From Companilactobacillus suantsaicola (GTDB lineage Bacteria > Bacillota > Bacilli > Lactobacillales > Lactobacillaceae): a stretch of DNA of 41,409 nucleotides. Position numbers and translations under genes: made by a program. Positions within the stretch are counted from its first letter, which is position 1. The number at the start of each line of letters is the position of its first letter. Of this stretch, positions 17,701-26,307 are shown in pieces. The notes under the pieces were generated by a model. That model was not told the origin of the DNA, searched no databases, and worked only from the letters and a program-made list of their open reading frames with translations. The stretch lies in the NCBI RefSeq assembly GCF_004745525.1, contig NZ_RKLY01000024.1, positions 1 through 41,409 of the forward strand, in the 5' to 3' direction.

Positions 17701-20700
17701 CAAAAATATTTGTCTTAGTGCCATCAGCATTTGTTACATAAAGCACACTGCCAGCAGCTTTTTCTGAATCAGCTGTTGAACCATTTAGGTTACCTTGAGC
17801 AGGATAAATTTTGGCAGTAGCCGGATTATTTTCAACATCTACTTCTTGAACATATGAGACTTCCGTTCCATCATCATTTAGGTGTCCACCATTAAGAGCG
17901 TACTGATTACCATCAATACCTTCTTTTAACTTGAAGGTAATAACACGATAGTATTGACCAGCTTTAGCAAAGTTATTACCAGCTACCACACCGGAATCTG
18001 CTTTACCCTTTCCGGATAAAATATTCTCAATCGTATTATTTGTTGTATCGGCCATATCATAATAATTTGTGCCAAAAATCACACCATTATCTTGTACGAC
18101 CGAATTATTATTAACCTTTAATGTAGGTACATCTTTCTCAGAATCACTTACCAAACTACCATTTGAGACACTTTGTGACTTAATCTCTGGCTCCATACTT
18201 GAAGTTCTTACCTCGACTGGTTGGGCCATTGTTACGGTGCCATCAGAATTAATTAAATAATCTGTTCCCTCAGTACCGTCAAAATCATAACTTTCATTTG
18301 GATCAAGTAGTGTGAAGGTAATTGTCCGATAGAAATCACCCGTTCCTTTAAACGTCGTTCCTAATGATTTCGAAGTATTTTCATTTAAAGCATCAGTCGC
18401 AGTAGCATAATAATCACTACCAACTGTTGTTTTGTCATCATCAATTATGGATTTACCATTTGCGGTTATCGTGCTTTTGCCTTTAGCAACTGATTTTACA
18501 TCGTCACCAACACTGGCGCTTACTGTATCGATATTTTCGACAAAATCATCTGTAACATTAACTTTTTGAACATAGAAGATGATATTTGAACTGGCAATTG
18601 GTTTCTCTCCATTTACAACACTATCAAATTTATATTCCGATAACGTATCATCACTCACTTTGAAGCCAACTAGACGATAATATGTACCAGCTTTATCAAA
18701 AGCTGACCCATCGTTTTTAACTACTTCAGTTTGATTAATTGCGTCTTCTGCTGTTGCAAAATAAGAATCCTTATAGTCTGAACCCAGCATTTCTCCAAGT
18801 GTTCCGATACTATCAACATCCAAAGCTTTATTAGCAAAATTATCGATCAATTCTACCCCATCAACTTTATTCTCTATCGTTGACGTTGGTGTTCCTACTC
18901 CAATGGAAACATCTGGAACAATTGCTGTGGTAGAAACTTTATTCATAAAAATTGGTTGGAGATATACAACATTGTCTGAGTAATCTGTAGATATAACACT
19001 AGAATAACCTTCAAAATCATAATAACCTGCTGCTTTAGGTAAGGAGAATATGACGGGTCGACAATAAGTCATAAGTTTATCAAAAGTGTCTGATTTAACG
19101 TTCTTATCCTTATCCACTTTCAAAGCATCCTCAGGATTTTCAAAAACAATATCAGACGTATATCCCGTGGCAATAAGTTGTCCATCGTCAGAGACTAACT
19201 CCCCCATATCAATGGGATTTCCATCTCCACCACCTATATCACTTATCCTGCTCCCAGGGTCTACATAAATGGGGTCAATTTTTGCATTAACTTTAATTTT
19301 TTTGGCTGCAGTGACATTAATTTTTTGAACAAAGGTTACTCCCATTCCACTAACATCTGGAGCATATCCATTTACTTCCTTGTTTACATAATCATAACTA
19401 GCTGCTTCACCAATATTCTTAAACAAGAATAGAATTCTCCGGTAATACGTTTCACCAGCCTTTAATGAAGTAACTTTTTTAGTAGCATCATTATTGTGTG
19501 CATTCTCGGCAGTATAATAAACACCTCCAGGTTCAAACTCACCAATAGAGCTACCATCTTCATCATTAACTAATGTAGCATTTTGAGGCAAATCATCAAT
19601 CGACACATCATCCGTTACGTTTATATCTTGAACACTGGCCGATGCACGAATACCTGTAACATTAACTTTTTGAACATATGAAACTTTCGTTCCATCATCA
19701 TTTATAAGTCCATTATTATCAAAATTGTATTTTTCACCATCGACATTTAAAGCAAATGTAACTACACGATAGTAACTACCAGTCTTAGCAAAGTTAGTCC
19801 CATTTGTTGCATTACTGTCCCGATAGCCTAATCCGTATAATATGGTTTTGGCCGTATTACCTCCATTAATAGTGTTGTAATAATCAGTTCCATAAGATAC
19901 ACCATCTTTTTTCACAATTGATTTACCGTTAACAGTTAAATCCGGTGTATCTTTTTCCGAATCGCTTATTAAACTACCATTTTGAACAGTTTGACTATTA
20001 ATGTCTGATTTTACAGTTGAAGTACTTACTTCGACTGGTTGAGCCATGGTTACGGTGCCATCAGAATTGATTAAATAATCTTTACCTTCAACACCTTCAA
20101 ACCCATAGTCTTTTGCTGAACCTGCCACATCAGTTAGGGTGAACGTTATTGTGCGCCAATATGTACCAGAGTTTTCAAAAGTCGTACCTTGTGAATCTTT
20201 ATCATTCAATGCATCTGAGGCACTATTATAATAATTACTACCAACTTTTGTATCCTTTATTATAGATATACCATTATTAGTTATAGTACTATTTCCTTCA
20301 TCTACTGCTCCTACTTCATCTCCGACATTAGCAGTTGCTGTATCAATGTTTTCAACAATTGAATTGCCTACATTGACCTTTTGAACCATAGTTACAGTAT
20401 TATCAGAATCAATCCTATAGTCAGTACCTTGAACACCATCAAACGTATAATCACTAGTTGATCCTGTTTTTAAAGTAAATGTAATTGTCCGGTAATATGT
20501 ACCCGGGTCTGTGAATTCTGAGTTGGATGAACTTACATCATCACTCAAAACGTCTTCCTTATTAGAATAATATTTATCACCGACTGTTGTCAGATCATCA
20601 TTAATGATAGATGAACCATTTGCTTCTATAGTATTTTCACCTTTATTAATTGAACCAACAGAATCTCCTACGTGGGCAGATACCGTATCTATATTTTCAA

Positions 20701-23700
20701 TAAAGCCGTCAGTTACGTTAACCTTTTGAATATAAAAAACATACGTTTTATCATCCATAGGCAAAATATATGCTTTTTCACCATTTATGGTGCTATCAAA
20801 CTCATAATTTGATATTTCATTATTACTTAAAGGAAATCCAATTATACGATAATATGTACCTTTCTCAGAAAATGATAAAATTGCTTGTTTTTCACTATCA
20901 TTTACAAGCCCACTTGTATCACCATTGAAAAATGCCATTGCTCCAGCAGCCGTTTTAAAATAAAGAGCTGGCAACTGAGGATCTAACATAGGAAAAACAA
21001 GACCGATATCAACTTTCAAAGGTTCTTTAGTATTACTATCTACAAAACTAATCCCAGAAAAATCATTATCTATTGTCGTTGTAGGTACGTTTTCACTGAT
21101 AGTAATATCTGGAACAGTTGCTGTTATTGGATTAGCCACTATAACCTTTTGGTAATATCCTACACTAGTCCCATCACTGCTTATCATTGCGGCGACACCA
21201 TTTACTTCTGGGAATTTATAATCATCTGCATCTATTATTCCATTGAACTTAATACGGATTTGACGGTAATATACCCCTACAGGGGTCGATTCAGAGAGTT
21301 CAAAAGAATTATTATTATTTTTTGCATCATCTATATTTTTATAAAGCCCATCAATTGGCCAATAATTTGAATACATGTTTGGTTTTGTATCAGCTGTTAA
21401 TGATGGTTTAGGGCTATTTATTATTGTTGAACCAACTGCCACTGTCACATCAGGAACATTTACTGTAACATTTCCAAAATTTTTAACAGTAAATGGTTGT
21501 ACGAATGTAACACTATTATCCTTACTATCAGTTGAAAGTTTATTTGCACCAGTAAAATCTAAAGTATCTACATTTTCCGTTAAATAATAAGTTATCGTAC
21601 GATAATAAGTTCCTAATGCAGATAAACCCACGACCGGTGTACTTAAGTTGATATCCGAATAATAGGTTTTCCCAAATTCAATCCTTTTTTCACCTTGATC
21701 ATCAGTATCAATTATTGATGTTTCTTCATTACCACTACCAACTTTCAAAGTATCATTGGTTGTATTATTCAATGCAGCAATTATTTTATCAGAACCAGAA
21801 TTTTTATATATAGTTGGGGTATCATAACTAACCGTCGCTGTTACGGTTGGAACAGGAGCAATATGAACTTTTTGAATATAAGTAACAGTGTTGTTTCCTT
21901 CGCCATCTTTTCCTACTTTATAAGAACTAGTATCTGTTCCAAACGTATTAGTATCTATTGCATTATCAATTAAATAGAAGGTAATTGTTCTTAAGTAATC
22001 ACCCGATTTAAGGAAGTCGCCATTTTCATCTACAACATCGGTTTCAGGACTTACTCCTGCAGCTTCACTATTTAAGACATCATAATTTGATAAGTTTCCA
22101 GCATAATAATCATTACCAAAACTTACACCACTGTATTGTCCTTTACTTGTGTTAACCAAAGAACCATCTGTATTCATTAAAGTATTGCTATTGGCAGTAT
22201 TATCAGAATTTTCTCCCGTGATTGAATTTATAGAATCTCCAACTTTAGAGCTGATTGAATTTATACTTGGTGTAGCCGAATCCTTAACATCAACTTCTTG
22301 CACAAAAGTAATCGTATTACCGCTATGAGTATAAGCATCTGACGAAATTTTGTAATCACTAGCATTTCCACTATCTAACGTGAAAACCACTCTACGATAA
22401 TATGTTCCAGCTTTTTTAAAAGTACCATCTTCGATCTCATTCGTTGTTGCTTGATGCTGTGTTTCTTTATCTGTATAAAGTTTTTCATCTGTTAATGACG
22501 TACTAGGGACATCAATAGTACCATTTGTAAGCTTCCCTAACTCTGTCTTTGGAAGATCACTAGTTTTACTATTTATCGATACCTGAATTGGATTCATATC
22601 TGCATTCAAATTGCCAATTACTTTGAAAGAACGCACAACTGTTATATACCCAGAATCTTTGTTTAAAACAAAGTTGTCATTTTCTGTTGACTTCGTTCCA
22701 TTTATAAACGTTTCATAGTTATCTATTGCACCTTGGGTTTTTGGATCTTTTTCACCTGATAGCATATATTGAATTGCTTGATCTTTACTACCACTTAATT
22801 TATAAGAAACTGTTTGCCAATAAGTACCTGGAGTTTCAATCTTACCATTATCCAATTTAGAACTACCGGTTGCCAATGTAGATTCTGGATCAAAATCATC
22901 TGATTCAGCATAATCTAAGGCTTCCTTTTCATTAGAAAAAATACTCTTACCAAAATGAGGAACTGACATAGATGTCATATCTCCACCACTTTGTGAATAA
23001 TTATCAGTTACTGATAAAGAATTCGTACCCGCATCGTTCAAAGTTGAATCAGTTAATGTTGTACCGGAGCTCACAGTAATATCTGAGTTATTCTTTTTTA
23101 TGTCAAATCTGCTCAAATAAATATTAAATGAAAATGTCGTTAAACTAGGATCAATATCCTTTAAAAGTGAATCAGACTTAGTAGTTACATGTACTGTAGC
23201 TTTCATAGGAAATTCATTATTATTTAAGTTATCCGCATAATCCTTTAATTTATCACCAGTTGAGGAATCAATATCTCCTGAAACCGCATCACTAAAGGTA
23301 ATATATCCCAATAATTCATCATTAAACAAAACCTGACTATGTGTATTTTCAAATACATCATCGTTAAAATCGCCACTTTGGCCTTCAATAGGATTAATTT
23401 TTATTTTCTTCAAATCTTGATCGCTCTGAATATCATGTATAGATTGAGGATGTCCTAGATTGAAATAATAAAATTGATCGGCCGAATAACCAGATAAAGT
23501 AGTTAATATCGGTTTTATACTATTATATCCGGCAACATAAATATCTCCGAATTGGCTCTTAAATCTTGTTAAAGCAGTTTTAACATCATAATTAGGATCA
23601 TTAGTTACACTATCAGCTTGAACTATCTCTATTGGTTCTAGCATAGGAATAACCACGGGAGCACCGGCGGCGAGTAAAGCCACGGCGACTGCACTACCTA

Positions 23701-23722
23701 TATATTTAATATTTTTCTTCAT
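11765..23722 (-). CDS. Giant secreted repeat protein with C-terminal SLAP cell-wall repeats
   Basis: A single uninterrupted frame of 3985 codons. Residues 1-37 are a signal peptide (ending at IVQADS). Residues to about 260 are unique. Then follow about 28 degenerate repeats of 105-130 residues; each has a V-x-D-x-x-V/T-x-VG-type opening strand, a YY-x-x-A/D-D-A-L segment, and a core GTYYRTITFKL...(Y/F)F...DGTVTYVQ-x-VNV. A Ser/Gly/Thr linker (about 3629-3665) leads to four SLAP-type repeats (YRVATGEWVDANDV motif), which in lactobacilli bind the cell wall non-covalently. No LPXTG is present. It is probably an adhesin or stalk-like surface fibre; the ligand is unknown. GAGAGGGG precedes the ATG. 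The same SLAP module occurs in the CAP protein at 35683. Confidence 0.93.
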   Translation of the reverse strand: MKKNIKYIGSAVAVALLAAGAPVVIPMLEPIEIVQADSVTNDPNYDVKTALTRFKSQFGDIYVAGYNSIKPILTTLSGYSADQFYYFNLGHPQSIHDIQSDQDLKKIKINPIEGQSGDFNDDVFENTHSQVLFNDELLGYITFSDAVSGDIDSSTGDKLKDYADNLNNNEFPMKATVHVTTKSDSLLKDIDPSLTTFSFNIYLSRFDIKKNNSDITVSSGTTLTDSTLNDAGTNSLSVTDNYSQSGGDMTSMSVPHFGKSIFSNEKEALDYAESDDFDPESTLATGSSKLDNGKIETPGTYWQTVSYKLSGSKDQAIQYMLSGEKDPKTQGAIDNYETFINGTKSTENDNFVLNKDSGYITVVRSFKVIGNLNADMNPIQVSINSKTSDLPKTELGKLTNGTIDVPSTSLTDEKLYTDKETQHQATTNEIEDGTFKKAGTYYRRVVFTLDSGNASDYKISSDAYTHSGNTITFVQEVDVKDSATPSINSISSKVGDSINSITGENSDNTANSNTLMNTDGSLVNTSKGQYSGVSFGNDYYAGNLSNYDVLNSEAAGVSPETDVVDENGDFLKSGDYLRTITFYLIDNAIDTNTFGTDTSSYKVGKDGEGNNTVTYIQKVHIAPVPTVTATVSYDTPTIYKNSGSDKIIAALNNTTNDTLKVGSGNEETSIIDTDDQGEKRIEFGKTYYSDINLSTPVVGLSALGTYYRTITYYLTENVDTLDFTGANKLSTDSKDNSVTFVQPFTVKNFGNVTVNVPDVTVAVGSTIINSPKPSLTADTKPNMYSNYWPIDGLYKNIDDAKNNNNSFELSESTPVGVYYRQIRIKFNGIIDADDYKFPEVNGVAAMISSDGTSVGYYQKVIVANPITATVPDITISENVPTTTIDNDFSGISFVDSNTKEPLKVDIGLVFPMLDPQLPALYFKTAAGAMAFFNGDTSGLVNDSEKQAILSFSEKGTYYRIIGFPLSNNEISNYEFDSTINGEKAYILPMDDKTYVFYIQKVNVTDGFIENIDTVSAHVGDSVGSINKGENTIEANGSSIINDDLTTVGDKYYSNKEDVLSDDVSSSNSEFTDPGTYYRTITFTLKTGSTSDYTFDGVQGTDYRIDSDNTVTMVQKVNVGNSIVENIDTATANVGDEVGAVDEGNSTITNNGISIIKDTKVGSNYYNSASDALNDKDSQGTTFENSGTYWRTITFTLTDVAGSAKDYGFEGVEGKDYLINSDGTVTMAQPVEVSTSTVKSDINSQTVQNGSLISDSEKDTPDLTVNGKSIVKKDGVSYGTDYYNTINGGNTAKTILYGLGYRDSNATNGTNFAKTGSYYRVVTFALNVDGEKYNFDNNGLINDDGTKVSYVQKVNVTGIRASASVQDINVTDDVSIDDLPQNATLVNDEDGSSIGEFEPGGVYYTAENAHNNDATKKVTSLKAGETYYRRILFLFKNIGEAASYDYVNKEVNGYAPDVSGMGVTFVQKINVTAAKKIKVNAKIDPIYVDPGSRISDIGGGDGNPIDMGELVSDDGQLIATGYTSDIVFENPEDALKVDKDKNVKSDTFDKLMTYCRPVIFSLPKAAGYYDFEGYSSVISTDYSDNVVYLQPIFMNKVSTTAIVPDVSIGVGTPTSTIENKVDGVELIDNFANKALDVDSIGTLGEMLGSDYKDSYFATAEDAINQTEVVKNDGSAFDKAGTYYRLVGFKVSDDTLSEYKFDSVVNGEKPIASSNIIFYVQKVNVTDDFVENIDTVSASVGDDVKSVAKGKSTITANGKSIIDDDKTTVGSDYYATATDALNENTSKSLGTTFKGTGDFYRTITFTLLDPNESYDFDGTEGTDYLINSDGTVTMAQPVEVRTSSMEPEIKSQSVSNGSLVSDSEKDVPTLKVNNNSVVQDNGVIFGTNYYDMADTTNNTIENILSGKGKADSGVVAGNNFAKAGQYYRVITFKLKEGIDGNQYALNGGHLNDDGTEVSYVQEVDVENNPATAKIYPAQGNLNGSTADSEKAAGSVLYVTNADGTKTNIFDKVTFGPKYYTDSDLNDEATNEVVNGKFTKAGTYYREIIFHINNDSIDAAAFKGSDAIDVDTESKTVSFVQAVNVLPSTTTVNVHNLAVNVGSSTNITDTDGDSLVDSGNNSLIDDSNNDGITFGKTYYTNPQSALTDDGKTDAVNVGEKFTKSGQTYYRTITFKLNAEAKNYTFTDLVNGVGPKSSDGTVTFVQAVTVNKSTVTANISKLGNVKVGDSTGKVGKTPDGSLLLDTDGQSIVDGNSVPDETYYDTAKDALDSVTNSAIKSSSGIKNGYFVKPETYFRKVTFNLINPASEYNFAGEEGTDYVISSEGKVITYVQSVTVSVNPTTATISDLNVGVGTGISSISNNKSGIEVIDNITEKSLISGISIDSNLYESAEDAYSETSPVSVKADDQFTEAGKSYYRRVTITLNDLTSNHDFTDIINGESPVIPEGGNTVTYIQKINVTSNAVSEKIDTIFAKIGDNISNISDSGTNRLTINNGEVLMADVKTGDEFYTKSEDAIKGISDTKENKTFVKAGTYYRTITFKLKNPVSSYTFNGKNGTDYSINEEDNTVTFAQEISVGSIPTGVSVNPLVVDAKTTVDNQKVTDSTGYTLTGAKFSKIGKVYYNSREGALKQNTADVSNSAVSERYLNPGTYYRLIYFSPEDNFDNDYVLSDDNMTKLADGTIVYAQPVTVRSATDLAQANISSGKADVGDTTEIVDDNNPKDAKLTDSKGNTISKNPTYGEKYYVNAKDVFKEDVAPTVSENGTFNNSGLYYRSVTFILSHEDFAKNNFGSDAYLNAQKYTVSFVQPIYVGVTGVKVHVDPLNISTGTSEASVEETTGTLTDTAGKTLGSVAKVDGTYYKSATDALNGNASITAVDDNGNFNKGQYYRLITFDVSDNVNLNDGYLLNDDNAKLSSDGKKVYYAQEINVTDNDAVSKYNVSIAKAKVGQNITSVTDNPTENKIYDANGQQITNAKVLSYGDQYYDEAGDVFTDGAKTTLEIDADGNFTKADTYYREITFQLTREEISANNFGTNAHVDKVNSTVSYVQAVVVSANEAAKITADSLTVNVGTSTDAENVKDKNALKLEDANGKSLGEVTKIDNTKFYSNVADALGNSSKFANAAANGKFLKGDFYRVITFMPTDKNFAKDYDLHDGNAKVNADGTITYAQQIHVVNSSLARPTITVVNTTAGNSDALTSMAENVLYDQDGNAISTSVTPGAKYYTDSTNVFKNVDSISITKPGTYYREITFKVSQEDIDNNTFGTDALVGNGTVSYVQTVVINSAVAHVSVASIDVTTGTSTSDTKLTSTDGYILNNKNDSIPASVSVDNTYYTGVKVALAGDKSGVVDVGDIFTTPGAYYRRVTFTPNVKLDSNSFADPNVVVNSDGTVTYIQTINVLAAEKYAQTSVSDVDVSVDTKDDSKLADTDYTLTDSDGNSLLAPNKNVEVGSDYYLKNDLTDKTDLASGNRVYQAGTYFRQIKFYLADGAADNINFAAIGGTYDKTDNSVTFVQKVVASTTPANYIIADTSVDYGTSVRDSSLNNPGDVSITGSSNDAVVANDGVQFGDFYTDKAATNKTTNIDSNGKFTKAGTYYQRVTVKLVDNGTNAYTFDGDNVSVDKGNNTVTFIRAVNVKAASSTGGSTGGSTGTGGNSGGTGSTTGTGSTTGSETGADDDWTYGDDSGVVTTKTDRQMYGLNNQDNERITNRNLAENTSWKYDQIRTNQAGVKQYRVATGEWIDANDVYLGYPQTKGDDDWIYKDVFGIVTTKTNQRQYQLNDQANVAISRNLKKDTSWKTDQYRTNRAGVQQYRVATGEWVDANDVIFGQNEVVIDDAWTYANIDGIITTKTDQQTFDLDNQDNELIKGRQLVQDTSWRTDQVRTNRAGIKQYRVATGEWVDSNDVFFEEPIETGVFKNAVGVKGIINLDRTSTIYRLYSKEDELIDDYSLAQETSWRTDYRVEDSNGDTYYHVGNDEWIKLVKGVHFNTYAWY

Positions 23723-23868
23723 AGCTAAAAACCCCTCTCCGGACTTTTAAAACACAAAGTTAATCCCTTACATCAATTACCTTGATTTTAGCACTTTCAC
23801 AAAAATATATTTATATAATTTTAGGCTAATAATTAATTAAAAATAAAAATATTACTATGGCATATATC

Positions 23869-23909
23869 AAAAATAGAGGTACTGAATTTAATCAGTACCT
23901 CTATTTTTT
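23869..23909. terminator. Intrinsic terminator
   Basis: AAATAGAGGTACTGA pairs with TCAGTACCTCTATTT around a 6-nt loop, flanked by A and T runs. It ends the DHFR-fold gene on the minus strand and insulates the giant gene. Confidence 0.85.
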
Positions 23910-23928
23910 ATAGTATTTGTTTAACTTT

Positions 23929-24468
23929 TTATCTTACGTATTCTAAATACACAATTTCGTCTACTTTTTTTACAGAATCTAAAGTTAATTCTTTGGGTGA
24001 CACGCGTTCGGAAAACAGCGGGATTCCTTTTCCCAAGACGATTGGCACGATTCCGATATGATAGATGTCGATTAAATCGGCGTTGACTAATGGGGCGATG
24101 ACGTTGCTGCCACCGATGACCCAAATATCGCCACGTGATGACTTTGACTTCAAATCTTTCACTAATTTGGCGACGTCGCCGTTGATGAAGTGAATATTAT
24201 CCTCGTCTGGTAAGGGATGAGTCGTCATCACGTAATTTTCATAGTCGGCATACGGATATGTCGTTGGGGAAAGTTCATTTACGACTTGATTGTAAGTGTG
24301 TCTTCCCATCACCACAGTATTAACTCGTTTGGAAAGTTTGGCATACTCTCGATCAACTGCGTTCCCCGATGCAAATTTATCATTCCATAAAAAATTGATT
24401 TTGCCCTTTTCATTGGCGATATAACCGTCCAAAGTTTGCGTAATAAAAAGGATAACTTTACGTGCCAT
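23929..24468 (-). CDS. DHFR-fold reductase (RibD C-terminal family)
   Basis: A 179-residue cytoplasmic protein of the dihydrofolate-reductase-like RibD_C family. It has VILFITQTLDGYIA at the N-terminus, TVVMGRHTYNQV (NADPH-binding helix start), and DIWVIGGSNVIAPLVNADLI with the GG-nucleotide loop. IGIVPIVLGKGIPLF is the typical late strand. This family is distinct from true FolA and includes uncharacterised YwjB/YyaP-like proteins; the substrate is unknown. It is a single gene. The ATG at 24466-24468 has only a weak purine-rich site upstream. The opposite neighbour is the PTS gene, 326 bp away. Confidence 0.88.
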   Translation of the reverse strand: MARKVILFITQTLDGYIANEKGKINFLWNDKFASGNAVDREYAKLSKRVNTVVMGRHTYNQVVNELSPTTYPYADYENYVMTTHPLPDEDNIHFINGDVAKLVKDLKSKSSRGDIWVIGGSNVIAPLVNADLIDIYHIGIVPIVLGKGIPLFSERVSPKELTLDSVKKVDEIVYLEYVR

Positions 24469-24670
24469 ACGACCAGCCCCCGATACATTTTCTATAATTA
24501 TATAACCATCACAATAAAAATAGTAAACAAATGTATGGTTTCCTGTACAAAAAGTATTTATACGTTAATAGATAGAAACCGAAATTCTTATAGAGAAACT
24601 TCAACGATATTTCCGCAAATAAATAAAATGAGGTATACCACTTTCTGTATGATACAGATTCGAATGAGTC

Positions 24671-24699
24671 TTGACATCTTGATTTAATAGGTGTATAAG
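24671..24699 (+). promoter_or_regulatory. Sigma-70 type promoter of the PTS EIIC gene
   Basis: TTGACA at 24671-24676 and TATAAG at 24694-24699 with a 17-bp spacer. It lies about 95 bp before the ATG, in the otherwise gene-free stretch 24469-24794, and just upstream of a cre box. Confidence 0.7.
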
Positions 24700-24741
24700 C
24701 CCGAAAATGGTTTAATTTTATTTAAAAAATCGGTTTACTTT

Positions 24742-24755
24742 TGAAAACGGTTGCA
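24742..24755 (+). promoter_or_regulatory. Catabolite-responsive element (cre)
   Basis: TGAAAACGGTTGCA matches the CcpA consensus TGWAANCGNTNWCA with one mismatch. It lies about 43 bp downstream of the -10 box, a position where CcpA blocks transcription when a preferred sugar is present. Confidence 0.65.
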
Positions 24756-24794
24756 CTATCATAATCAATGTATTCTTTTGAAGGAGGGATATAT

Positions 24795-26144
24795 ATGGCA
24801 AATGAGGAGTCCGGCACTTTTAAGGAAAAGCTGGGTAACTTTGCCGGTAAATTTGCTGGTTCTAGATTCGTTAGAGCTATCATGGATGCTGGTTATAGTG
24901 TTATTCCATTCTCTATTATCGGTGCTATTTTCTTAATTTTAACTGTTTTACCGCAAGCATTCCCAATTCCTGGGTTCGCTGCGTTGTACGCAAATTCTTT
25001 AGGGCGTTTCTCGAACTTATTCCAAGTAATTTATAACGCTTCAATGGGTATTTTAGCCCTAATCTTTGCGGGTGAGTTTACATATTCTTATACAAAGATT
25101 TATGCTCACGAAGAAAAATTGGATTTAGTTCCTATCAATGCATTGTTCATGTTCTTGATGGGATTCTTCATCACTGTTCCACAAATGATCTGGAAGAGTG
25201 GTTCTATCCAACTTCAACAATCACTAAAGCCTGATAACATTATCGGTGGTGGTATTGCTGTATCTGGTTCCGGTATTACTAGAATTGCTGCCGTTGGTAT
25301 CTTTACTGGTTTAGTTGTTGGCTGGATTACAGTGCAAGTTTATCGCTTCACTATCAAGCACAACTGGCGTATTAAGATGCCTGCTTCAGTTCCTGCTGGT
25401 GTTGCTAATTCATTTAGTTCATTGATTCCTGGATTATGCGTGGCTGTCGTAATCGCAGTAATCAACTTATCACTAGTTCTTGCCGGAACTGATTTATTCA
25501 AGGTATTATACATTCCATTCTCATTTATTAGTAAGATTACTAATACTTGGTGGGGATTCTTGATTATCATCTTCTTGATCCACTTCCTATGGTGGTTCGG
25601 TATCCACGGTGCTACAATCATGAGTTCATTCTACACACCAATTATTTTGGCAAATATGGCTGCCAACGTTAAAGGTGCTAACAACTTCTTCGCTGGTGAC
25701 CCATTGAACGCCTTTGTTATCATTGGTGGTTCAGGTGCTACATTAGGTGTTGCTATTTGGCTAGCAACTCGTGCAAAATCTGCACAACTAAGAGAAATTG
25801 GTAAAGTTGAAGTTGTTCCAGCTATCTTCAATATTAACGAACCTTTACTATTCGGTTTACCAATTGTTTATAACATTGATTTGTTTATTCCATTTATCGG
25901 TGCTCCACTAGTTTCAGGTCTTGTCAGCTACTTTGCTGTCACATTGAAACTAGTTCCTAAGATCATTCTTCAACAACCATGGCCTACACCAGTTGGTTTG
26001 AGTGGTTTCATTGGTACTGCTAGTTGGAAAGGTGCTGTTCTATCTGTAGTCTGTGCTATCGTCGCATTCCTTGTTTGGTATCCATTTATCAAACGTTACG
26101 ACAGAAGATTGCTCAAACAAGAACAAGAAAATGCTGCAGCATAA
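24795..26144 (+). CDS. PTS EIIC component, lactose/cellobiose family
   Basis: A 449-residue membrane permease of the phosphotransferase system with about ten hydrophobic segments. The substrate-phosphorylation motif WWFGIHGATIM and the NINEPLLFGLPIVYN motif are the hallmark of the CelB/LacE EIIC family. The protein ends in a short Lys/Glu-rich cytoplasmic tail, so no EIIA or EIIB is fused. No EIIA or EIIB gene lies in this window, so these must be supplied from elsewhere. I start at ATG 24795, behind AAGGAGGG; the upstream in-frame ATG would overlap it. Expression is expected to be under CcpA control. Substrate is a beta-glucoside or chito-oligosaccharide by family, not by evidence here. Confidence 0.92.
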   Translation: MANEESGTFKEKLGNFAGKFAGSRFVRAIMDAGYSVIPFSIIGAIFLILTVLPQAFPIPGFAALYANSLGRFSNLFQVIYNASMGILALIFAGEFTYSYTKIYAHEEKLDLVPINALFMFLMGFFITVPQMIWKSGSIQLQQSLKPDNIIGGGIAVSGSGITRIAAVGIFTGLVVGWITVQVYRFTIKHNWRIKMPASVPAGVANSFSSLIPGLCVAVVIAVINLSLVLAGTDLFKVLYIPFSFISKITNTWWGFLIIIFLIHFLWWFGIHGATIMSSFYTPIILANMAANVKGANNFFAGDPLNAFVIIGGSGATLGVAIWLATRAKSAQLREIGKVEVVPAIFNINEPLLFGLPIVYNIDLFIPFIGAPLVSGLVSYFAVTLKLVPKIILQQPWPTPVGLSGFIGTASWKGAVLSVVCAIVAFLVWYPFIKRYDRRLLKQEQENAAA

Positions 26145-26152
26145 TAATTTTG

Positions 26153-26183
26153 AAAAAACTCTCAGGGTGCTGGGAGTTTTTTT
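26153..26183 (+). terminator. Intrinsic terminator
   Basis: AAAAAACTCTCAG pairs with CTGGGAGTTTTTT around a 4-nt loop, directly behind the EIIC gene. Confidence 0.85.
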
Positions 26184-26260
26184 GTATTCACGCTACTTAA
26201 TGTGTATAATGAATTTGATACATCAAACAAAGGGTAACTATTCTCGGTTATTCTGTATCC

Positions 26261-26297
26261 AAAAAGGCACTAGGTGTGGTCACCTAGTGCTCTTTTT
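26261..26297 (-). terminator. Intrinsic terminator of the DUF389 gene
   Basis: CACTAGGTG (26268-26276) pairs with CACCTAGTG (26281-26289), with A- and T-runs on both sides. Confidence 0.8.
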
Positions 26298-26307
26298 GTG
26301 TCTTCAT

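Noticed and set aside
11949-21587. Many open frames on the opposite strand and in other frames of the giant gene (60-112 codons)
   Set aside because: They are shadows of the repeat protein: no ribosome sites, no recognisable domains, and they recur with the repeat period.
11765-23722. CRISPR or DNA satellite as the source of the periodic pattern
   Set aside because: The period is in the protein (105-130 codons) with strong divergence; there are no short identical DNA repeats with spacers.
24436-24687. Plus-strand frame in the gap before the PTS EIIC gene
   Set aside because: It overlaps the start of the DHFR-fold gene and the EIIC promoter, and has no ribosome site.
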